Source of the DNA: Ruegeria arenilitoris
Lineage (GTDB): Bacteria > Pseudomonadota > Alphaproteobacteria > Rhodobacterales > Rhodobacteraceae
Assembly (NCBI RefSeq): GCF_013035315.1
Contig: NZ_WQHP01000005.1
Span: 338,356 to 402,355 of the forward strand
Reading direction: 5' to 3'
DNA length: 64,000 bases
Part shown: positions 1 through 8,920 of the stretch, one piece after another
How the letters are laid out: each line of letters begins with the position of its first letter
Numbering within the stretch: the stretch's first letter is position 1
Notes under the pieces: model-generated
What the model saw: the letters and a program-made list of their open reading frames with translations, nothing else
What the model was told of the DNA's origin: nothing
The model's database searches: none
Position numbers and translations under genes: made by a program

Positions 1-541
1 GTTCAAAAGTTACCAAATGCCGCTTTGTGCTTTCCCATTGACGAACCGCCACAGCAAGAGTGCGAATAGGCGAAGATTTTCGCCAGAGACCGGCAATCCC
101 GACGGGTTCTCCATCAATTTCGATGTTCCAGTTTTCTGGCTGGTCAGCAGCTGCTCGTGAGTGACTTTCAGGGCGGCCAACGTGGAAGCCTGCCAATTGA
201 CTTTTCTTCACAACCTGAGGCCAAGCCGTGAACATTTGCGGCGCAGTGGCATGTACATCGCCCGAAAAATAGCCCGCCGTTCCATTCAATTTGCCGACTG
301 CGCCAAATGCGTTTGTCGGATCCGGTGACCAGCGAACCCGATCCGCCTGCGTCACTTCGATCGGGGTCGACTTGTCGAATAACGTGTCGACTACTGTCAA
401 TTGCAACCCGTTGTTTCCTAAGAAACTGATATCCACTTTGAAATCAGAAGCCGCCGCAATACTGGGCAAGATCGCAGTTACAATCGGCGCAGCAACCAAA
501 GATGTACCCAGCAACAAAAATGCCCGTCGTGAATATGGCAT
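1..541 (-). CDS. Tat-exported protein of unknown function (C-terminus beyond window)
   Basis: The reading frame is open from an ATG at 541 to the left edge, so only about 180 N-terminal residues are visible. An AGGGAG ribosome-binding site lies about 9 nt upstream; a second ATG at 550 is too close to it. The N-terminus reads MPYSRRAFLLLGTS followed by a hydrophobic stretch ending in AAAS, which is a twin-arginine signal peptide, so the protein is probably exported folded to the periplasm or beyond. The visible mature part is beta-rich and I do not recognise its family. It starts 46 nt after the GT2 gene and is the last visible member of the same leftward operon, so a role in processing or modifying the EPS is a reasonable inference and no more. 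Confidence 0.72.
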   Translation of the reverse strand, partial: MPYSRRAFLLLGTSLVAAPIVTAILPSIAAASDFKVDISFLGNNGLQLTVVDTLFDKSTPIEVTQADRVRWSPDPTNAFGAVGKLNGTAGYFSGDVHATAPQMFTAWPQVVKKSQLAGFHVGRPESHSRAAADQPENWNIEIDGEPVGIAGLWRKSSPIRTLAVAVRQWESTKRHLVTFE

Positions 542-586
542 ATGCCCCATTCTCCCTGCGCGTACGAGACAGCCGTCGGCCTTGGC

Positions 587-1513
587 CTACGCCCTTCGAT
601 CCAAGCTGCGCACAAACCTGTAGATCAGTTTCGGACGAAACAGACTATCAGGATACATAAACACCCCACAGACACCTTCCAATAGTGCCATGGGTTTTCG
701 CCCATACTGGTATTGGTTTCGCACCCCCGACCAGAAAATATCAATTTTACGGGCGCGCAGAAAAAGTGGCAGTCGCGAACCAAAAAACTTCCGCATTTCC
801 GGGTTGGCAGATATCTTTTCAAGGCAGGGAACCCGGCGAGCGAATGCGGGATCGCGGGTTCTGAAATTCGCCCCGCTTGCCACTTGGCGATAATAAAGAA
901 GCGGCGACCCCTCAACGACACAGAACTTACCGATCAAGGCGACCCGGCACCAAAATTCCCAATCCTCGCCATGTACCAGATCTTCGTCGTAACCGCCGGA
1001 TTGACGAACTGCATCGGCTTTTAGCGCCAGCGCTCCTCCGTTAACAATATAATTCTTCCGCAGTAGCGCCCCCAATTGGTTCTCGCTAGGCACCAGCAGA
1101 CGGTTGTCAGCGCCGTTTATTTCTTCACCTTTGGAGTTAATTCGTTGTACGCCAGCCACGGCACCGGCTGCACCAGACTCCGCGAGAGCATTCGCGTAAA
1201 ATTGCAAGGCTTTGGCGTGCAACAAATCGTCCGCGTCCAAAAACAGGATGTATTTGCCCTGCGCCAAACTCAAACCCAGATTGCGCGCCGCACTGACACC
1301 TTTGGCTGGTCCATTCACGGGCACAAAACGGGCATCACAATCGGCGAAACGATCCAGGATTTCTCGGGTGCCGTCAATCGAGCCGTCATCTACACAAAGA
1401 ACTTCAAAATCCTGCATCGTCTGATGGCACACGCTTTGTAGCGTTTCCTCGACATACCGCTCCATATTCCGAGCTGGAATGATGATCGAAAACTCAGGCC
1501 CGGGCTTGCTCAT
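587..1513 (-). CDS. Family 2 glycosyltransferase
   Basis: This 308-residue protein opens with a GT-A fold signature, FSIIIPARNMERYVEETLQS, followed by VLCVDDGSIDGT and the metal-binding LFLDADDLL. It would transfer a sugar from a nucleotide donor to the growing lipid-linked EPS repeat at the cytoplasmic face; donor and acceptor cannot be read from sequence. The frame is open further upstream, but the ATG at 1513 gives the expected family N-terminus and sits one base after the TGA of the preceding GT2 gene (1515-1517), so the two are probably translationally coupled. The C-terminal part is basic and may associate with the membrane. Confidence 0.9.
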   Translation of the reverse strand: MSKPGPEFSIIIPARNMERYVEETLQSVCHQTMQDFEVLCVDDGSIDGTREILDRFADCDARFVPVNGPAKGVSAARNLGLSLAQGKYILFLDADDLLHAKALQFYANALAESGAAGAVAGVQRINSKGEEINGADNRLLVPSENQLGALLRKNYIVNGGALALKADAVRQSGGYDEDLVHGEDWEFWCRVALIGKFCVVEGSPLLYYRQVASGANFRTRDPAFARRVPCLEKISANPEMRKFFGSRLPLFLRARKIDIFWSGVRNQYQYGRKPMALLEGVCGVFMYPDSLFRPKLIYRFVRSLDRRA

Positions 1514-1514
1514 C

Positions 1515-2483
1515 TCAGCCCCCTCTTGCTCGGTCCAAGCGGACGGCAGCCGTATTGTATTCGTCGAAACGAATCTGCAAAAAGGCCGCCAACATCCCGG
1601 CCCCACGATACATTTCGAGCGCTCCTTTACAGCATCTTGCTTTTGACCCGAAACCAAGGAAAACACACATCACGAGCCCCCAGCCAATTGCCGCAAAACC
1701 TTTTACCACACGTATCGGGATTCCCTTGCGACGGATTTGAGCTATACGCGCCAGTGTATGCCCCATGCGAAACCAACGACGCCTGAGCCAATGCATCGTC
1801 GCCCGGTGAGCTGGGATATGGTCCCAGACCAAAGCCTGCGCAGCAGCACGGATGGTCCCGCCCGATTCGATCCGAAGTCGCGAAAAAAACTCCTCATCCT
1901 CTCCGCCAGTGGTGTTAAAGCGGGCGTCGAACCTAATGGTCTGTTTTCTAATGATGGCAGCATCCGCCATTGAATTGTTGGTGGCAGCTGATGGAAGTTC
2001 AGCCCCCTGCTCGTAGGGACCCATTCGGAACAGGTTCAGTTGTTCGACCCAAGCGGGCGGAGCCTCGTCGTAACGCGGCTCTACAGCTCCCTGAACCGCA
2101 ACTGTGTTGGGTAAAATCATGATTCCCAATAACTCTGCCAACCAGTTTTCAGAGGCGGTTTCATCATCATCCAAAAACGCGAAATAGTCTGCATCCCGCG
2201 GGGCCTCAGCCAGTGTTCGGTTGCGCGCCGACACGATTCCACGCTCATGTTCCAATACGTAGATCACTGGCCAACGTGACAAACTTTGAATGTCGCCCAG
2301 AACCGAACGGGCCATGGCATCTGGGGCATTGTCTGCGATTACCAACGTGACGCGCACGTCCCGTTCACCCAACTGCTGATTGTTCAAACTTTCAATCAAA
2401 GCCCGCAACCCCTCAGGGCGCAGATAGGTCGCAATGCAAATCGCAACGTGTAGTTCCGCCTGAGATCGTTCTTCAGCGCTCAT
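1515..2483 (-). CDS. Family 2 glycosyltransferase
   Basis: The 322-residue protein has a GT-A core: VAICIATYLRPEGLRALIES at the N-terminus, VIADNAPD in the middle strand and the FLDDDETAS metal-binding motif near residue 115. A hydrophobic stretch near residues 255-275 suggests membrane association. It is expected to add one sugar to the EPS repeat unit. Its first 11 bases overlap the end of the sulfotransferase gene upstream and its stop nearly abuts the next GT2 start, so it lies inside a tight leftward operon (wecG-like, two sulfotransferases, two GT2, Tat protein). Linkage specificity is unknown. Confidence 0.9.
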   Translation of the reverse strand: MSAEERSQAELHVAICIATYLRPEGLRALIESLNNQQLGERDVRVTLVIADNAPDAMARSVLGDIQSLSRWPVIYVLEHERGIVSARNRTLAEAPRDADYFAFLDDDETASENWLAELLGIMILPNTVAVQGAVEPRYDEAPPAWVEQLNLFRMGPYEQGAELPSAATNNSMADAAIIRKQTIRFDARFNTTGGEDEEFFSRLRIESGGTIRAAAQALVWDHIPAHRATMHWLRRRWFRMGHTLARIAQIRRKGIPIRVVKGFAAIGWGLVMCVFLGFGSKARCCKGALEMYRGAGMLAAFLQIRFDEYNTAAVRLDRARGG

Positions 2484-3444
2484 AACTGGCCAACTCTAAC
2501 GCGTGCCCCGCGATTCTATCGAACCGCGTTTTTTTTCCATCGGACCAAGACGCCCAGCGCTTGACTGGATTGAAATCCGCAGATTTGGTTTCTGGCTGCC
2601 AACGATTATCGTCAGAGGCCGTGGATCGGGATGACCCTCGGACCGGTAGCTTTTCGATTTCGTCCCAGGGAAACGCAGCCGCATTCAAACCGATATGATT
2701 CAGAAGTTTCTCGACGTATTTATTCGTATCAGCAAGGATATCTTCGTAACGAACAACTATCATATCCTCATTGTAGTTCGGTCCACCTTCCGCATAGGTC
2801 ATGATGGCCTCGGTCCCCAAGCGCCATTCATCTGCCAATTGGCGGAAGTTTTTGCTCGTAAGTGAAAACCGAGAAAATGTCTTGAGCGAAGAGTCAACGA
2901 CATCACGCCCGTCCCGAATGCACAGGATGATCTTTGCATCGGGAAAGATGTACCGCGCCAGTGACAGGTCATGAACGTGGGGGCATTTCAGCAATATGTG
3001 CTTACCATCAACCTGCGCTTGCAACTCTCTGAACCAGCTGCCAGCAAGCATGGCCAGCACGTCATACTGTCCCAAGACTTCTTCGTTTCTTGGGAAGTAT
3101 CGCAAGAAATCCCGAGTAAAAGCCGCAGCATCCCCAGCCGCGTGCAATAGAGGGAACTCATATAAACGACCCGGATCAGCCCCAACATCGGGGTGCATTG
3201 CGATGAGGTCGCGCAAGAAATTGGTGCCTGATCGCGGCATCACACCAAGCACCAAAACCGGGGTCTCGATGCTGCCACGCGCTTTTCGAGCTAATGCGGC
3301 AAGCTTCTCCCCTTTCTCTGGAGAGATAACCGGCAGAAAATCCTCGCTATCCAGAAAGCGGGCGCCAAGCAAACGCCGGGTCATCCGCACCACTTGGTTC
3401 AAGCGCATATCCCCAGCCATGTTCAAAGTGTTTGATACGCCCAT
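2473..3444 (-). CDS. Sulfotransferase family protein (EPS locus copy 1)
   Basis: A 323-residue cytosolic-type sulfotransferase. The 5'-phosphosulfate loop is seen as VLGVMPRSGTNFLRDLI near residue 65, and the 3'-phosphate-binding region as IILCIRDGRDVVDSS in the middle. The family moves sulfate from PAPS to a hydroxyl of a carbohydrate, lipid or protein. Being embedded between glycosyltransferases points to sulfation of the EPS repeat or its lipid-linked intermediate (inference). The ATG at 3444 is 4 nt after the upstream stop and the 3' end overlaps the next gene by 11 nt. It is clearly different from the other two sulfotransferases in the locus, so distinct acceptor positions are plausible. 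Confidence 0.88.
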   Translation of the reverse strand: MGVSNTLNMAGDMRLNQVVRMTRRLLGARFLDSEDFLPVISPEKGEKLAALARKARGSIETPVLVLGVMPRSGTNFLRDLIAMHPDVGADPGRLYEFPLLHAAGDAAAFTRDFLRYFPRNEEVLGQYDVLAMLAGSWFRELQAQVDGKHILLKCPHVHDLSLARYIFPDAKIILCIRDGRDVVDSSLKTFSRFSLTSKNFRQLADEWRLGTEAIMTYAEGGPNYNEDMIVVRYEDILADTNKYVEKLLNHIGLNAAAFPWDEIEKLPVRGSSRSTASDDNRWQPETKSADFNPVKRWASWSDGKKTRFDRIAGHALELASYER

Positions 3445-3447
3445 AAT

Positions 3448-4329
3448 TCACTCATTTGCTGCAGAATTGACAAAACTCATATCGCGCCAGGTCGGCCAGG
3501 GTAGAACCGCACGCCCAGTAAGTTGCGCCACATACTCAACGTCCGATCGGAAATGCTCGACCAGCATCTCCCGCATTTCTGGCGTCGGAGGTGCTACCTT
3601 CGTCTTCAAGTGTTGCTTGTTCATCGAAAGAGCCTGCTTGAGCCCAGGCGCTTTTTTGAGGTTTTTCACCAGATCCTGCATCCCCAGCGAGCGCATCGCA
3701 TCCCCTCCGTAGCGCAGCGTTTTTTGAACCGCTGGGTAAAGGTAAGTGACGTTTTCGTGATGCCGTTCTGTGAGTGAGGCCGGGTGTCGTTTGGGTTCAA
3801 CACCCAAATGACCACACACTTGCTCATAAATTGCATTTGGATTCGACGCGATGTCCTCGGAAAACAAAACCAGCAGAGCATCGCGATCGAAATTCGCCAG
3901 CCAGGTCTCTAGATCAGCCTTGTATTGGCTTTGTAGTGAATATGCCGGATTTCGTTTCCATGCGGCTTCGAATGTTGTTTCTGGTGGGATATGGCCTTTG
4001 CGGATTTCATGCATATGGTTCGAAAATGCCCGTTCGATTGGGTCTCGCAATATGCATATAAGCTTCAGATCCGGGCTATACTGGGCTGCGCGTTCAGCGG
4101 CGTCACGACTAAAGAAATAAGTAGGCGAGCACTCACCCTTGATCGCATTTTCAGCAATGTCACGGAAATTGCTCTCGTACCATGTGTACCCACGGTCATA
4201 ATTCGCCGTGAAAAAATTAAGCTCCTTGGGCTCGCTGGTCGCAATCAGTGGATGCTCTGAGAGAACATGATGCAACCAAGTGGTTGCAGCTTTCTGCGCG
4301 CCAATTCCTATGAATTCCACTTTCGACAC
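3448..4329 (-). CDS. Sulfotransferase family protein (EPS locus copy 2)
   Basis: A 293-residue sulfotransferase opening with FIGIGAQKAATTWLHHVLSE, the phosphosulfate-binding loop with its Lys, and carrying a 3'-phosphate-binding LICILRDPIERAFSNH segment. It resembles the deacetylase/heparan sulfotransferase-like group that modifies polysaccharides (family knowledge). The start is a GTG at 4329: an AAGGGAA ribosome-binding site lies about 6 nt before it, while the neighbouring ATG at 4331 is in another frame. It follows the wecG-like gene by 72 nt and precedes the next sulfotransferase by 3 nt. Confidence 0.88.
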   Translation of the reverse strand: MSKVEFIGIGAQKAATTWLHHVLSEHPLIATSEPKELNFFTANYDRGYTWYESNFRDIAENAIKGECSPTYFFSRDAAERAAQYSPDLKLICILRDPIERAFSNHMHEIRKGHIPPETTFEAAWKRNPAYSLQSQYKADLETWLANFDRDALLVLFSEDIASNPNAIYEQVCGHLGVEPKRHPASLTERHHENVTYLYPAVQKTLRYGGDAMRSLGMQDLVKNLKKAPGLKQALSMNKQHLKTKVAPPTPEMREMLVEHFRSDVEYVAQLTGRAVLPWPTWRDMSFVNSAANE

Positions 4330-4401
4330 ATGAATTCCCTTCTGAACAACTCAACCCACTAACAAGACAAAGGAAAAAAAGCCCCGAGCCTTTTCAACAA
4401 T

Positions 4402-5193
4402 TCACTTAAACTTCAAAATATCTTTCTTAAGAACCACGCTGATCGTATGTGGGTACCTGCGAAAATGCCTCTTTCGAATGTGACGGGGGCCAGTCGCGGT
4501 ACGGTGAAGCCATTCCAGTCCGATTTTTTGCATCCAAACAGGCGCGCGCGCATAGTCTCCGACCACATAATGAAAGCAACCGCCGCATGTCACGATCCAA
4601 GCGCAATGCTCCAGACGAGGCTTAATTTCGAGTGAAAAGAGTTGCTCTTTTGGCTTACCCAACCCGACCCAAAGAACATCGGCCTTACTGTCGTTGATGT
4701 CCGAAACAACCGCGTCAATTTCAGACTCGTCAAAATAGCCGTTCCTCCGACCTGCTATGGTCAAGCCGGGATGAAGCTCAATCAGCTTTTCAGCGCAGGA
4801 ACGGTTGATCTCTTCCGTGCCACCCAACAGATAGTAACTGATATCATGCTTAACAGCAGGACCGGCTGCTGTGTGGATGAAATCTGTTGTCGCCGTGCGC
4901 TCTGGTATTGGCTTCGAACCTCGCGCAAATTTGGAAGCCCAGACAACGATCTGACCATCTGCGTGCACTATGTCCGCAGAATTAATTGCCTTGGCAAATT
5001 GCGGGTCATTTTCGTACAGCGAGATACCGTATGCGTTAGCATCGAAAACCGTCAATGCGCGTTGAGCCTCACCGCTTCGCCGGCGTTTTACATCTTCGAC
5101 CATCGCTGAGCTAAGTTCGGTATCGCTGACAAGCGCAACTGGCATCCCACTTACAATCACATGTGGCAAGCGCATCTTCAGAACTCGCTCCAT
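4402..5193 (-). CDS. WecG/TagA/CpsF family glycosyltransferase
   Basis: The 263-residue protein fits the WecG/TagA/CpsF (GT26) family: LTVFDANAYGISLYE, the NSADIVHADGQIVV block, and ADVLWVGLGKPKEQLF near residue 175. Members are peripheral membrane enzymes that usually add the second sugar, often N-acetylmannosamine or its uronate, to an undecaprenyl-diphosphate-linked sugar. It would therefore act soon after the ExoY-like initiating transferase encoded at 10.3-11.0 kb. It is the first gene of the leftward operon and is divergent from the Wzc/ExoP-like gene. Confidence 0.9.
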   Translation of the reverse strand: MERVLKMRLPHVIVSGMPVALVSDTELSSAMVEDVKRRRSGEAQRALTVFDANAYGISLYENDPQFAKAINSADIVHADGQIVVWASKFARGSKPIPERTATTDFIHTAAGPAVKHDISYYLLGGTEEINRSCAEKLIELHPGLTIAGRRNGYFDESEIDAVVSDINDSKADVLWVGLGKPKEQLFSLEIKPRLEHCAWIVTCGGCFHYVVGDYARAPVWMQKIGLEWLHRTATGPRHIRKRHFRRYPHTISVVLKKDILKFK

Positions 5194-5464
5194 CGTTACT
5201 CACTCTCAAAACAAATAGTACAAACACTTCTAACTTGAGAAAGACTATCAAAAACCGCATTTTTTTTGAAACTAAAATTGGCCTCTGATCCCGTATTGAT
5301 CCTGGATGCGCTGACAAGGTCAGCAATCAAAGCCGGCACTTTTCGATTTCGGCTTCAATATTAGCGATTCCGATACATTGTTTTTGGTAAGTACAGTTTT
5401 TTCTGTTGCCGTCGCCCCTAAGCCTTTATTGTCCAGTTGTCGTTGTTTGAGATTGTTTATTGTT
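5194..5464. promoter_or_regulatory. Divergent intergenic region with inverted repeat
   Basis: This 271-nt AT-rich spacer separates the leftward glycosyltransferase/sulfotransferase operon from the rightward Wzc/ExoP-like gene, so both promoters should lie here. It contains GCTGAC-AAG-GTCAGC (5310-5324), flanked by TTGAT and ATCAA, plus a run of eight T near 5260. A regulator site is plausible but unproven. Confidence 0.4.
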
Positions 5465-7693
5465 ATGACTGATCAGTACCGAAAAGTTTTGGACGCAGAG
5501 CTTTCCGGTTTAGGCGTTGCTCCGGCAGGAGACCCTGAACTGCGAGTGATTTCGAACATTGCTTGGGCGATCAGACGCTCAATCGGCTGGATATTTCTGG
5601 CAGCCTTTGCAGTCGCGTTTGCCGCCTATGTTCTGACCTACACTTCCGATACCAAATACACCTCGAGTGCGAAGGTGATGATCGACACCCGCGTCCAAAC
5701 CGAGACGCAGTTCACGACGCAAGTGTCCGGACTTCCATTGTCATTGACCTCTTTGGAGAGTGAGCTTGAACTGCTGCGCTCTACCGACATCATCGAAAGC
5801 GTTGTTGATCGTCTGCAATTGCAAGACGATCCCGAGTTTTCAGGCGCGGAAGGTGGGTTTTCCCTAAACCCAATCTCGTGGGCCCGCAGCTTGAAGGATG
5901 TGATTGTGAACGCAATCGGCGGAAGCAATGGTCCGGCAGGCGATCTTGAACCCGAGGAACTGTACGAAATTCAACGCGCGGCAACTGTTGAAAAACTTCT
6001 TGAATCCAGGCAGATAGAGCAGATCGGGGAAATATCAGCGGTTTACAGGATTAGCGTCACTTCAAAGTCCCCGCAAAAAGCAGCAAGTATCGCAAACTAC
6101 CTAGCCTCTGAATACTTGACTGTTCTTACGCGAATGAAGCGCGATGACCTTGACCAGGCACAGCAATGGTTGTCGACACGGATTAACCAGATTCGCGAGG
6201 ATCTTAATGTCCTAAGCTCCGAACTGGAGTCGCATTCGATCGAGACACCCTTCTCGCCTGAGGAATATGCCACGATCAAAGCGCAACGCATCAAATCAGA
6301 GAAGCGGGCGCAGTTGGTTGACGCAGAGATCGTCGAGCAGGACGGGCGCCTCAATACCATTCAAAACCTGATCAACGACGGAAAAACACAGGAAGCCATT
6401 TTTTATGCTTCCGAAGTCGGTGTGATATTCCCCTCTGAATCAATGGACACACCGGAGGAACAGGCCGAAGTGCTGGGCACCGGAGTCAAGGCTCTGGAAA
6501 CCAAACTAGAGGTTCTCAACGGCCAGAAGGTAACCCTCGAAAAGAGCATTGAAACCTTCAAAGAACAGCAGGTGCGTCAGGTTCAGCACGATTCGGTCAC
6601 GAAAAGGATAGAAAATGAAATCCTTGTCGTTGAGACAATCTACAGGGACTTTGTTGCCCAACTTGGTCGCAGAGCCGAGCAAAGGAATTACCTTGATGCG
6701 GGAGCGCATATTATTGAACGGGCTCGCGTGTCCGTTGACCCATCTGCCCCCAAGAGGTCGTCCGTCGCTCTAACGGCCATGTTTGCGGTTATTTTCTTGG
6801 GCCTCGGTTTCACCGTGGTTCGCGAATTGCTGCAAAAGCGCCTGAGAACCACGTTTGAATTGGAGAATACAACGGGTGTAAAGCTTTCGGCGATCATTCC
6901 GGAGGTCAAAAACGAACCGCCGTTCGAAACATTCTTTATGAACAACGGAAAGCTTGACCCGACGTTGATGCACTACGGCCGAAAACTTTTGGCCAGCAGC
7001 GCCATCGGCCTGCGAACAATGCGACGCGATGACGAAACTGCTACACCACAGTCGGCCGATTTGTTTGCCAAAAACTCGGACAACAAGCATAGAAAGCGGG
7101 TCGCCGAAGAAGGATGTACTATCTTCTCTGGTGCAGCGGCTTTGCCAGATGAGGGAAATACCTCAACTCTTCTTCTGATCGGATCGGTGTGTGCGCAAGC
7201 AGGATATCGAACGCTAATCATCGATTGTGATACATTAACGTCCACTTATCGCGACCTGTCTCAGATGACAGCAGAGTCTCTGAAACTTGCGACAACTCAT
7301 CCTCTTTCACTGGAAAACTATATCGTTGGAACACCTCAGGATGGCCTTGACATCCTTCCCTTGATCGGCACCCAAGAGAACGAAGGTCAAATAAAGTCCA
7401 TGGAGGACTTTCTGTGTTCTACCGCTTTTGTTAGCCTACTCCGTTCACTTTCCGGAACCTACAATACCATCCTTCTGGATACGCCGCCGCTGTTGAGCGC
7501 CGTGGAATCAGGCTACCTATCGCAACTCTCTGATCGGGTGATCCTGTTTGCTCGATGGAACTCCACGCGGCGAAAGTCCATCCTTCAAGCCATGCGTGAA
7601 CTTGAGAACGCCGGTGTACGACCCTCTGCCTTAGTCGCTACACGCGTAGACATGAAACGCGTCAAGCTCTACGGGGATCCAATTCTTGGGTAA
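5465..7693 (+). CDS. Wzc/ExoP-like chain-length determinant with degenerate ATPase domain
   Basis: A 742-residue co-polymerase. The N-terminal Wzz domain has a transmembrane helix near residues 35-60, a long coiled-coil periplasmic region, and a second helix near residues 440-460. A BY-kinase-like domain follows. Family members control EPS chain length and export together with the outer-membrane channel, here the ExoF-like protein. The nucleotide site is unusual. The canonical Walker A GEGKST is DEGNTST, so the catalytic Lys is absent, and Walker A' is LIIDCDTLT without the usual Arg. Walker B ILLDTPP is kept, and there is no C-terminal tyrosine cluster. The frame extends upstream to 5378, but the ATG at 5465 gives the better N-terminus; neither has a strong ribosome-binding site. 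Confidence 0.85.
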   Translation: MTDQYRKVLDAELSGLGVAPAGDPELRVISNIAWAIRRSIGWIFLAAFAVAFAAYVLTYTSDTKYTSSAKVMIDTRVQTETQFTTQVSGLPLSLTSLESELELLRSTDIIESVVDRLQLQDDPEFSGAEGGFSLNPISWARSLKDVIVNAIGGSNGPAGDLEPEELYEIQRAATVEKLLESRQIEQIGEISAVYRISVTSKSPQKAASIANYLASEYLTVLTRMKRDDLDQAQQWLSTRINQIREDLNVLSSELESHSIETPFSPEEYATIKAQRIKSEKRAQLVDAEIVEQDGRLNTIQNLINDGKTQEAIFYASEVGVIFPSESMDTPEEQAEVLGTGVKALETKLEVLNGQKVTLEKSIETFKEQQVRQVQHDSVTKRIENEILVVETIYRDFVAQLGRRAEQRNYLDAGAHIIERARVSVDPSAPKRSSVALTAMFAVIFLGLGFTVVRELLQKRLRTTFELENTTGVKLSAIIPEVKNEPPFETFFMNNGKLDPTLMHYGRKLLASSAIGLRTMRRDDETATPQSADLFAKNSDNKHRKRVAEEGCTIFSGAAALPDEGNTSTLLLIGSVCAQAGYRTLIIDCDTLTSTYRDLSQMTAESLKLATTHPLSLENYIVGTPQDGLDILPLIGTQENEGQIKSMEDFLCSTAFVSLLRSLSGTYNTILLDTPPLLSAVESGYLSQLSDRVILFARWNSTRRKSILQAMRELENAGVRPSALVATRVDMKRVKLYGDPILG

Positions 7694-7780
7694 TCGCATT
7701 TAATGGTATTGCTGGGCGAGCAATTCACTAAAGTTGTTTGATATGGTGAGCGCAAAATCTGGTGCTAACCAATCAGCACC

Positions 7781-8692
7781 CTAATTTGCGAATTGTTGCC
7801 TGATCTCAGAATGCCACCTTCGGCGCCAGTTCTCATTGATGCGCTCGAAGCCTTCCAGCCGTTGCAAAGCAGCATCCCGCAGCATTTCACGAGTTTCATC
7901 GGGCATAAACATCTTCTTACCCTTAAAAACCCTAGGCGGTGCGTCGACTGCCGCGATCCGCTTCACAGCACCCTTCGCCGGATCAATGAAGCTGACAATG
8001 CGGTTAAGTACTTCCGCCGGGTCCGCGCTCAGGCTTTCCAAGTAATCTATAATCACATTGTCGGGACCATAGGCGTTCTGCCACCTTTCAACCAGATCGA
8101 CATAGCGCCGGCAAATATTCATCTGATACTCGACTTTTTCCCGGTAAAATGCGACCTCATCATCGATTCTGACAGCACGAGTTGACATTCGACAATGCGA
8201 CCACAATTGCTCGAAGGGGTTTCGCAGGAGGATCACTATTTTCAAGTTCGGTAAATGGTTTTTGAGGTTCTGAACCTCGTCGTCGTCAAGCATATGGTAA
8301 CAAGGCGAGATGTCACCGCTTATTCGGTTGTTGGGAAAAAGGTTAAGATACCAGTCCAGGTCCCGATGAGCTGTAGCAAAACTGACAGCCCAGTTTAAGC
8401 GCTTTAGATCCTCTCTCCCTGTCGCAACTTGTCTGGCTATCTGAGCGACTGCGCGGCGCTCTTGACGGGCCGCCCAGTGTTTCGAGAACAGAAAATTCCT
8501 GAGACCCCCATCGTAGCCAATTTTATTGTGCGCGAAAAATTTGATTTCTTTTACAGGTGACACGTAAAACTCGGTACGTTCCTTAAATAGAACCTGAAGG
8601 GTCGATGTGCCGCATTTTGGCATCCCGATGCACAGAAAATCGGGTCCGCGCCGAGACCTAATCGTCGCACTCATGTTTGTTTCATAACCCAT
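7781..8692 (-). CDS. Sulfotransferase family protein (EPS locus copy 3)
   Basis: A 303-residue sulfotransferase with the loop FLCIGMPKCGTSTLQVLF near residue 20, and IVILLRNPFEQLWSHCRMS as the 3'-phosphate-binding segment with its conserved Arg and Ser. It is expected to sulfate a sugar of the EPS from PAPS. It is monocistronic or the end of the leftward exoY-exoF group (228 nt after exoF). The start may be the ATG at 8692 or the one at 8674. A 6-nt-arm inverted repeat GGTGCT/AGCACC directly follows the stop but has no T-tract. Confidence 0.87.
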   Translation of the reverse strand: MGYETNMSATIRSRRGPDFLCIGMPKCGTSTLQVLFKERTEFYVSPVKEIKFFAHNKIGYDGGLRNFLFSKHWAARQERRAVAQIARQVATGREDLKRLNWAVSFATAHRDLDWYLNLFPNNRISGDISPCYHMLDDDEVQNLKNHLPNLKIVILLRNPFEQLWSHCRMSTRAVRIDDEVAFYREKVEYQMNICRRYVDLVERWQNAYGPDNVIIDYLESLSADPAEVLNRIVSFIDPAKGAVKRIAAVDAPPRVFKGKKMFMPDETREMLRDAALQRLEGFERINENWRRRWHSEIRQQFAN

Positions 8693-8804
8693 TTCAGACG
8701 CCTACTGCCGTATGACGCCGCATACCCGTCAGGTTTATCCGAACGTCATTCCAACAATTCGGGGCACCGGGTTGCTGAACTCTCGGGCCATAATACGCAG
8801 GAGG

Positions 8805-8818
8805 AATTGTACACAATT
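8805..8818. promoter_or_regulatory. Candidate operator palindrome
   Basis: AATTGT-AC-ACAATT, 6-nt arms around a 2-nt centre, lies 113 nt upstream of the sulfotransferase start in the 228-nt gap after the ExoF-like gene. Such symmetry suits a dimeric regulator; no family can be named from it, and chance in AT-rich DNA is possible. Confidence 0.3.
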
Positions 8819-8920
8819 GCATAAACTTAACTCATCAACTTTGAACTCATAAAATTTTGGATTTGATGATCTACTAACTCATGTTCTAAGGGGCATTACT
8901 TGACCAGTATCTCGCTGCGC

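Noticed and set aside
291..623. Plus-strand ORF at the left edge
   Set aside because: Shadow of the Tat-signal protein on the other strand.
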